Shown piece after piece: positions 14,165 through 18,027 of a stretch of DNA of 18,027 nucleotides. Under the pieces are notes generated by a model. The model was not told the origin of the DNA, did no database searches, and saw nothing but the letters and a program-made list of their open reading frames with translations. This DNA comes from an uncultured Eubacteriales bacterium (GTDB lineage Bacteria > Bacillota > Clostridia > Oscillospirales > QAMX01). The translations under genes were made by a program, and so were the position numbers. The stretch is taken from NCBI GenBank assembly GCA_905205975.1, contig CAJLFQ010000043.1, positions 1 to 18,027 on the forward strand, in the 5' to 3' direction. Within the stretch, counting starts at the first letter, position 1. Every line of letters starts with the position of its first letter.

Positions 14165-15313
14165 TCATTGACCGCTGACGGCCGAATCCGGCTGTGCAGC
14201 CGGTGCAGGTTCCGGTCTGGCTTCGACATGCGGCTTATGGCCGCCCTTGCCGGTCAGCTTGTTTTTGGCGCGGCGCACCAGACTGAGCGCCTTCCGCATC
14301 CGCTTGACGGCGGTGACGACCCAGGGCTTCAAAACGTAATCGTATTCGCCGAGAAACTCGGTGAATTCGCCGTTGAAGCCTTTTTTGAAGCGGTACAGCC
14401 CATACAGCGGGTTTTCAGGCGACAGATCGCCAGATACGCCGCGGAAATCATAGAGGAAGCAGCCGCTTTCGATCGCCCAGCGGATCATTTCCCATTGCAG
14501 GAGATAGTTCGGCATCAGGTTCCGGTCTTCGTTGGAGGAGGCGCCGTAGAGATACCAGACCTTTCCGGCGAAGCGGATGGCGATGGTGCCTGCGATGGGC
14601 TTCTCGCCGTGATAAGCCATATAGAGGCGGGCGTTGTCGCCCAGACAGTGCAGAAGTGAACGGAAGTAGTCCGGTGTGCGGACGATGAAGTTGTCGCGCG
14701 AGCCGGTTTCGTTCATGATGCGGCTGAAGTCTTCCACGGCTTCATCTCCGCAGACGCGGACAACGACGCCTTTGCGCTGTGCCAGCCGGATGTTGTAGCG
14801 CGTTTTGGATTCAAACGAATTGAGCAGCGTTTCTTCGTCTTTCCCGGCGACGTCGAGCCGGAAGACGTACCGCGGCTGGATGGATTCAAAATTCTTGTGG
14901 TTGGGGGGCGGCGTAAAGCCCAATTCCGTCAGCAGTGCGGCGAACGCCGTGTTGTCGGAGCGGATGTCCGGGTCGACTTTCAGAATATAACAATGCCGTT
15001 TTTTTGCCAGATCTTTTGCGGCCTCGAGAAGGTCGCGCGCCGTTTCCAAATCATCTTCCGCGCAGACGGGGCCGCGGCAGCCGTACATCATCGAGTAAGG
15101 CATGCCGGGGATGCGGCGGATCATCAGCGCCATCGAACCAGTCACTTCGCCGGCGTCATTGCGGCGCAAAAGGCCGGCCCACTGCCAACTGGATTTATGA
15201 TTTCCCCACATCCGCGTCTGCATAAAGTGGCCGCGCGGGTGTGCGGCGACAAATTGATCATAAACGTCGTAATTCGCCGGCGTGACGGATTCGACCTGTT
15301 GAGAAGAGATCAT
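14165..15313 (-). CDS. FemABX-family peptidoglycan interpeptide bridge ligase
   Basis: 382-residue cytoplasmic enzyme of the FemA/FemB/FemX/MurM family, which uses aminoacyl-tRNA to add amino acids to the lipid-linked peptidoglycan precursor. The two GNAT-like lobes are visible: lobe one with HPRGHFMQTRMWGNHK (24-39) and YGCRGPV (78-84), lobe two with FESKTRYNIRLAQRKGV (163-179), PIAGTIAIRFAGKVWYLYGASS, NYLLQWEMIRWA and YDFRGVSGD. The C-terminus from about 350 is a basic Lys/Arg tail that may contact tRNA or membrane. The coiled-coil insertion of FemA is not evident, so it resembles the FemX-like subgroup. AAGG lies 13 nt before the ATG, a longish spacing. A promoter lies at 15392-15420. Amino acid added is unknown. 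Confidence 0.92.
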   Translation of the reverse strand: MISSQQVESVTPANYDVYDQFVAAHPRGHFMQTRMWGNHKSSWQWAGLLRRNDAGEVTGSMALMIRRIPGMPYSMMYGCRGPVCAEDDLETARDLLEAAKDLAKKRHCYILKVDPDIRSDNTAFAALLTELGFTPPPNHKNFESIQPRYVFRLDVAGKDEETLLNSFESKTRYNIRLAQRKGVVVRVCGDEAVEDFSRIMNETGSRDNFIVRTPDYFRSLLHCLGDNARLYMAYHGEKPIAGTIAIRFAGKVWYLYGASSNEDRNLMPNYLLQWEMIRWAIESGCFLYDFRGVSGDLSPENPLYGLYRFKKGFNGEFTEFLGEYDYVLKPWVVTAVKRMRKALSLVRRAKNKLTGKGGHKPHVEARPEPAPAAQPDSAVSGQ

Positions 15314-15344
15314 TCGATCAAACGAACCTTTCTGCGGGGCGGCT

Positions 15345-15370
15345 TCCGGCGCGCATCAGCCGACGCCGGA
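15345..15370 (-). other. Leader hairpin of the FemX-like gene
   Basis: TCCGGCG (15370-15364, minus strand) pairs with CGCCGGA (15351-15345), a 7-bp stem with a 12-nt loop. It lies in the predicted 5' leader between the promoter and the start codon. No U-run follows, so attenuation is not supported. Confidence 0.35.
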
Positions 15371-15391
15371 CAAGGAACCCCAGTTTCCTAT

Positions 15392-15420
15392 ATTTTACAC
15401 TATTCAGATGAAAAAGTAAA
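15392..15420 (-). promoter_or_regulatory. Promoter of the long minus-strand cell-wall/darA operon
   Basis: Minus-strand TTTACT (15420-15415), 17-nt spacer, TAAAAT (15397-15392). It sits in an AT-rich island in GC-rich DNA, about 20 nt outside the weak hairpin downstream of the kinase-like gene. Transcription would start near 15385 and run through the FemX-like gene. Confidence 0.75.
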
Positions 15421-15425
15421 TATAT

Positions 15426-15458
15426 CCGGCGGATGTTTCGCGGGATTTTTCGCGCCGG
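15426..15458 (-). terminator. Weak terminator-like hairpin after the kinase-like gene
   Basis: CCGGCG (15458-15453) and CGCCGG (15431-15426) can pair on the minus strand across a 21-nt interior holding an alternative CGCG/CGCG pairing. ATATATTTACTTTTTC follows. The long loop makes it a poor terminator; readthrough into the FemX-like operon is possible. Confidence 0.3.
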
Positions 15459-15468
15459 TACGGGCTGT

Positions 15469-17358
15469 TCAGTGGGCGGCGGGCAGCAAAATCGATACGC
15501 CGAAGCGGTTGTCGCGGGCAGAGGATTCCAGCGATCCGCCGTTCAGCGCCAGGTATTCGCGCGCCAGTGTCAGACCGGTGGAGAACTTCGTTGCGGCGTC
15601 GCCGGTATCGGCTGTGGGCGCCACTAGATTGACCAGCACAAACCGCCAGAACTCGCCTTCCCGCCGGATATGCAGTTCAACGTTGGAACCGGCCAAAGCG
15701 TACATGGCGAGGTTGCCGTAGAGAATATCCAGCACGGCGTGGATCTGACGGGGATCCGCCGTGATCAGCACGGGTGCGGACGGCAGATGCGAATGAATCG
15801 TCAGCTGTGCGGCGCTGATTTCCGGCATACGCGCGTTGGAAACCTCATCCAGCACGGTCAGCAGATCCAGCCGCTTCAGCACGGGCGCCGTGACGGGCAT
15901 GTTCTGCATGACGGTGTCCAGCATGGTGTCCGTGATCTGGTTGAGGCGCTTCAGGCAGATCGAAGCATCCGGCGATTCGCAGGATGCATTGGCACAGGCG
16001 GTGGTTTCCAGCAGGCGGAGCTGCTCTTTCAGTTCGCTGATGGAGGCGGAGAGCTGGGCCAGCTTTTTGTGGGAGCGGATAAACATCTGCTCGGCGCGGG
16101 CGTTGACGGCGTCGTCAATGGCGTTCAGGTTGCATGTGAGCGGGTAGAGCGGGTCGGAATCGGTCAGATCGCTCTGCGGAACGTGTTCCCCCAGCGGCAG
16201 CATGGCGCTCAGACGCTCCAGCTCGGAGACCTGATTGACCAGCCTGGCATACTGGCGGTAGAACAGCGCAAAAAGCACGGCAAAATAAAACAGATAGAAC
16301 GGGATCATCAGCCGGACGGCGCGGAGCCCCAGAAGCAGGTCGGACAGGAAAAAGAGCAGCATCGGCAGACAGAATCCGAACAAAATCAGACGGATTGCCT
16401 GCATACGGACGCCCCGCTGTGCCTGGCTGACCGGCAGAACGGCGTTGAGCTGATCGCGGAGGAAGCGGATTATGTGCACTGCTGCGCTGTTGGAGAAGAA
16501 AGAACGTCCGCCGCGGTACCGGAGGTTGCAGCGCAGGACATACAGCATGGGGATCAGCAGTAGCGTGACAGCGGCTGTGGTTTGATAAGTGGGCGGAAAT
16601 GCCCATGCGCGGATGCATACATAGATGACGGCGGCGATGGCGGCCAGGCGAAGCTCCAGATACAGCCATGAGACAAGGTCGGAGATCCGGCGTTCAATGC
16701 GCCGGCGGCGGCTGCCGTTTACAAGTACGACGGCCAGAGAGAAGAGGAAGACGCCTGCCAGAACAAACAGCGAGGTCAGCCCGCGCCGGAGGACGAACCA
16801 TTCCAGCAAAGCGGCGCCGAAACCATCCGTCGACAGGTGTGTGGGGCGGAGGACGGCGATGAGGATGGCTGCATCCTCGTAGTTGCGCATGGTGCCGTCA
16901 AAAACCGCGGTGGCGGCGTCGGTATAGGGATATTCAAAAGCAGCCGGCTGACCTGTGACGGAAGAAGAACCGCGGAAGACGTTGGCGGAGTAGCGGCAAA
17001 AATAGATGTATGCGTCGCTGCCGCCGTAGGCCGCCTCGAAAGAGGGGATGTCCGCGATCTGCGGATCGGAGGACAGCGTGGCGTTTGTCTTCAGCGAGAA
17101 GGCGAAATACGCCGTTCCGTCCGGAATGCCGACAGGCTCGGAACGCGCAGAGACGGCTTCATAAAGGGCGTCAAAGGTTTCGCGCGTCGTGCGGCGGAAA
17201 ACGTTGGTCTGCGTATAATTGGAAACCGGCAGGCGGTTATCCTTCTGCGCGATCACAAACCCGCAGCCCAAAATACAGCATGCGGCGCCGGACAGACCGG
17301 CCAGAAGCATGAAAACAAGCACGAGACAATATGAAATAGCACGGGCGAACTTCTGCAT
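15469..17358 (-). CDS. Membrane histidine-kinase-like protein with degenerate catalytic boxes
   Basis: 629-residue membrane protein built like a clostridial sensor histidine kinase. It has a first helix (about 8-36), an outer sensing region (about 38-180), helices near 193-213, 236-254, 259-276, 321-345 and 349-368, then a cytoplasmic part. The dimerisation stretch NLNAIDDAVNARAEQ (410-424) and the stretch KRLDLLTVLDEV (495-506) match the class. Where the phospho-acceptor H-box (NVSHDLKTPL) belongs I see LAQLSASISELKEQL (433-447), with no His. The ATPase region keeps ADPRQIHAVLDIL and Asn549, but the G1 box is absent and G2 is only STGLTLA (593-599). It therefore looks like a pseudokinase. 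No response regulator is adjacent. AAAGGA lies 10 nt before the ATG. Confidence 0.8.
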   Translation of the reverse strand: MQKFARAISYCLVLVFMLLAGLSGAACCILGCGFVIAQKDNRLPVSNYTQTNVFRRTTRETFDALYEAVSARSEPVGIPDGTAYFAFSLKTNATLSSDPQIADIPSFEAAYGGSDAYIYFCRYSANVFRGSSSVTGQPAAFEYPYTDAATAVFDGTMRNYEDAAILIAVLRPTHLSTDGFGAALLEWFVLRRGLTSLFVLAGVFLFSLAVVLVNGSRRRRIERRISDLVSWLYLELRLAAIAAVIYVCIRAWAFPPTYQTTAAVTLLLIPMLYVLRCNLRYRGGRSFFSNSAAVHIIRFLRDQLNAVLPVSQAQRGVRMQAIRLILFGFCLPMLLFFLSDLLLGLRAVRLMIPFYLFYFAVLFALFYRQYARLVNQVSELERLSAMLPLGEHVPQSDLTDSDPLYPLTCNLNAIDDAVNARAEQMFIRSHKKLAQLSASISELKEQLRLLETTACANASCESPDASICLKRLNQITDTMLDTVMQNMPVTAPVLKRLDLLTVLDEVSNARMPEISAAQLTIHSHLPSAPVLITADPRQIHAVLDILYGNLAMYALAGSNVELHIRREGEFWRFVLVNLVAPTADTGDAATKFSTGLTLAREYLALNGGSLESSARDNRFGVSILLPAAH

Positions 17359-17433
17359 AAGGGATTCGTCCTTTCTATGGAAGCAGATGAAAGCGGAGAC
17401 GGCCGGGGTCGGGGATCTGCCGTTCTTACATAT

Positions 17434-17442
17434 ATTATATCA
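17434..17442 (-). promoter_or_regulatory. Extended -10 promoter of the kinase-like gene
   Basis: Minus strand TGA directly followed by consensus TATAAT (17439-17434), an extended -10. The -35 position holds TTCCTT, a poor match. Transcription would start near 17427, about 70 nt before the start codon at 17358. Confidence 0.6.
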
Positions 17443-17529
17443 TACTTTCAGCCGGAAAGGAACAAAGGGGAGGGAAAGGAACGAACGGAAAATCAGGGGA
17501 AAAGACAGGAAAATCGGCACACAAAAATT

Positions 17530-17543
17530 TTTTTTCGAAAAAA
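17530..17543. repeat. Perfect 14-bp AT-rich palindrome
   Basis: TTTTTTCGAAAAAA lies 13 nt upstream of the rpmE -35. It may act as an UP-element-like sequence for RNA polymerase or as an operator; neither can be decided here. The rest of the interval 17443-17556 shows purine-rich repeats (GGAAAGGAAC-like) and no gene. Confidence 0.4.
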
Positions 17544-17556
17544 GGCGAAAAGGGGC

Positions 17557-17585
17557 TTGCATTTTGGAGAGAAGTGTGGTATCAT
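17557..17585 (+). promoter_or_regulatory. Promoter of rpmE
   Basis: TTGCAT (17557-17562), 17-nt spacer, TATCAT (17580-17585), with TGG just before the -10. The -10 region AGTGTGGTATCAT closely matches that of the substrate-binding protein gene (AGTGTGGTATTAT at 4741). Confidence 0.8.
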
Positions 17586-17591
17586 ATCTCT

Positions 17592-17610
17592 TGCGTCGCT
17601 TGAAGGCGCA
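17592..17610 (+). other. Leader hairpin upstream of rpmE
   Basis: TGCGTC (17592-17597) pairs with GGCGCA (17605-17610), including one U-G pair, around a 7-nt loop. It lies at the predicted 5' end of the rpmE mRNA. Ribosomal protein L31 leaders are known to carry autoregulatory RNA structures in several phyla, so this could be such an element; that link is inference. Confidence 0.4.
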
Positions 17611-17645
17611 GAATGCCTACATAGAAAGAATGAGGTGAATACTTG

Positions 17646-17846
17646 ATGAAGCAGGGAATCCATCCCGCCTATGGCCAGACCAAGATTTACTGTGCCTGTG
17701 GTGAGGTTATCGAGACCGGCTCTACGGCAAAGGATATGCACGTTGAAATCTGTTCAAAGTGTCACCCTTTCTTTACCGGTAAGCAGAAGCTGGTTGATAC
17801 CGGCGGTCGTGTCGATAAGTTCAAGAAGCGTTTCGGCATGAAGTAA
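17646..17846 (+). CDS. rpmE: 50S ribosomal protein L31, zinc-binding type
   Basis: 66-residue large-subunit ribosomal protein L31 (bL31) that bridges the two subunits. The sequence MKQGIHPAYGQTKIYC at the start is a standard family match, and the conserved CSKCHPFFTGKQKLVDTGGR (36-55) is intact. Cys16, Cys18, Cys36 and Cys39 make it the zinc-containing C+ form, the paralogue normally used when zinc is plentiful. The frame also offers a TTG at 17643, but the ATG at 17646 is chosen because GAGGTGA ends 7 nt before it and the family begins MKQ. It is monocistronic as far as visible. A strong promoter for a separate downstream gene lies 77 nt after its stop. Confidence 0.97.
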   Translation: MKQGIHPAYGQTKIYCACGEVIETGSTAKDMHVEICSKCHPFFTGKQKLVDTGGRVDKFKKRFGMK

Positions 17847-17878
17847 TCTCAGCAACCGTCATTGCTATACCTCTGATG

Positions 17879-17896
17879 CTCGGGCAGCAGCCTGAG
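17879..17896 (+). other. Hairpin downstream of rpmE
   Basis: CTCGGGC (17879-17885) pairs with GCCTGAG (17890-17896) with one G-U pair, around an AGCA tetraloop. It is followed by six A rather than T residues. It could define the rpmE transcript 3' end after processing, but it is not a classical intrinsic terminator on either strand. Confidence 0.4.
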
Positions 17897-17923
17897 AAAA
17901 AACAGAAATTTTCCAAAACCCTC

Positions 17924-17952
17924 TTGACAAGAGCAATTGGATATGGTATAAT
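17924..17952 (+). promoter_or_regulatory. Near-perfect promoter for a gene right of the window
   Basis: TTGACA (17924-17929), 17-nt spacer and TATAAT (17947-17952), with TGG before the -10. Predicted start is near 17959. The visible leader (17959-18027) starts with a hairpin, CGCT (17964-17967) with AGCG (17972-17975), flanked by CGT/ACG pairing at 17959-17961 and 17978-17980. No convincing start codon with a ribosome binding site is seen before the edge. Confidence 0.9.
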
Positions 17953-18027
17953 AAATGACGTTGCGCTGAACAGCGAGACGATGTGAGTTGATCCTTCGGC
18001 AAAGCGGAACCCAAGCGGTTCGGAAAC

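Overview
The window looks like a chromosomal stretch from a fairly GC-rich Gram-positive bacterium of the Clostridia (Oscillospirales/Ruminococcaceae-like). This rests on gene content: a DarA-type cyclic-di-AMP receptor next to HolB and the PSP1 protein YaaT/RicT, a FemABX-type peptidoglycan-bridge enzyme, a YfhO glycosylation cassette, a DHHW-family protein, and AGGAGG-type ribosome binding sites with sigma-A-like promoters. I see no phage, transposon, CRISPR array, tRNA or rRNA.

Layout. Bases 236-4618 (+) form a tight three-gene operon, GtrA flippase / family-2 glycosyltransferase / YfhO giant membrane protein. It has a promoter at 151-179 and a perfect 12-bp terminator stem at 4655-4688. 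This is the architecture of a three-component cell-surface glycosylation system: a sugar is loaded on a polyprenyl phosphate, flipped, then transferred outside. A single-gene unit follows (4862-5734, +), an orphan lipoprotein amino-acid-binding protein with its own promoter and a 100-nt leader. A bidirectional terminator separates it from a convergent MATE exporter (7212-5809, -).

From 15420 down to about 7270 on the minus strand lies a long run of co-directional genes: FemX-like ligase, alanine racemase, Orn/Lys/Arg decarboxylase family protein (YaaO-like), DarA, HolB (delta'), YaaT/RicT, ribose-5-phosphate isomerase A and a DHHW-family envelope protein. Several overlap or lie close together. 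The core resembles the Bacillus yaaO-tmk-yaaQ-yaaR-holB-yaaT region, but without tmk and yaaR and with cell-wall genes added at both ends.

Upstream, and also on the minus strand, is a membrane histidine-kinase-like protein (17358-15469) whose H-box and glycine boxes look degraded. It is divergent from rpmE (ribosomal protein L31, 17646-17846, +). The right edge carries a near-perfect promoter for a gene that starts outside the window.

Three starts need correction relative to naive ORF calling. The DHHW gene appears to start at a CTG with an ideal ribosome binding site, restoring a membrane anchor. YaaT starts at a TTG. The DarA, substrate-binding protein, alanine racemase and L31 starts lie inside longer open frames. 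The most notable observations are the pseudo-histidine kinase, the CTG start, the Glu replacing the carbamylated Lys in the racemase, and the complete glycosylation cassette. I did not find strong evidence for a wholly undescribed system.
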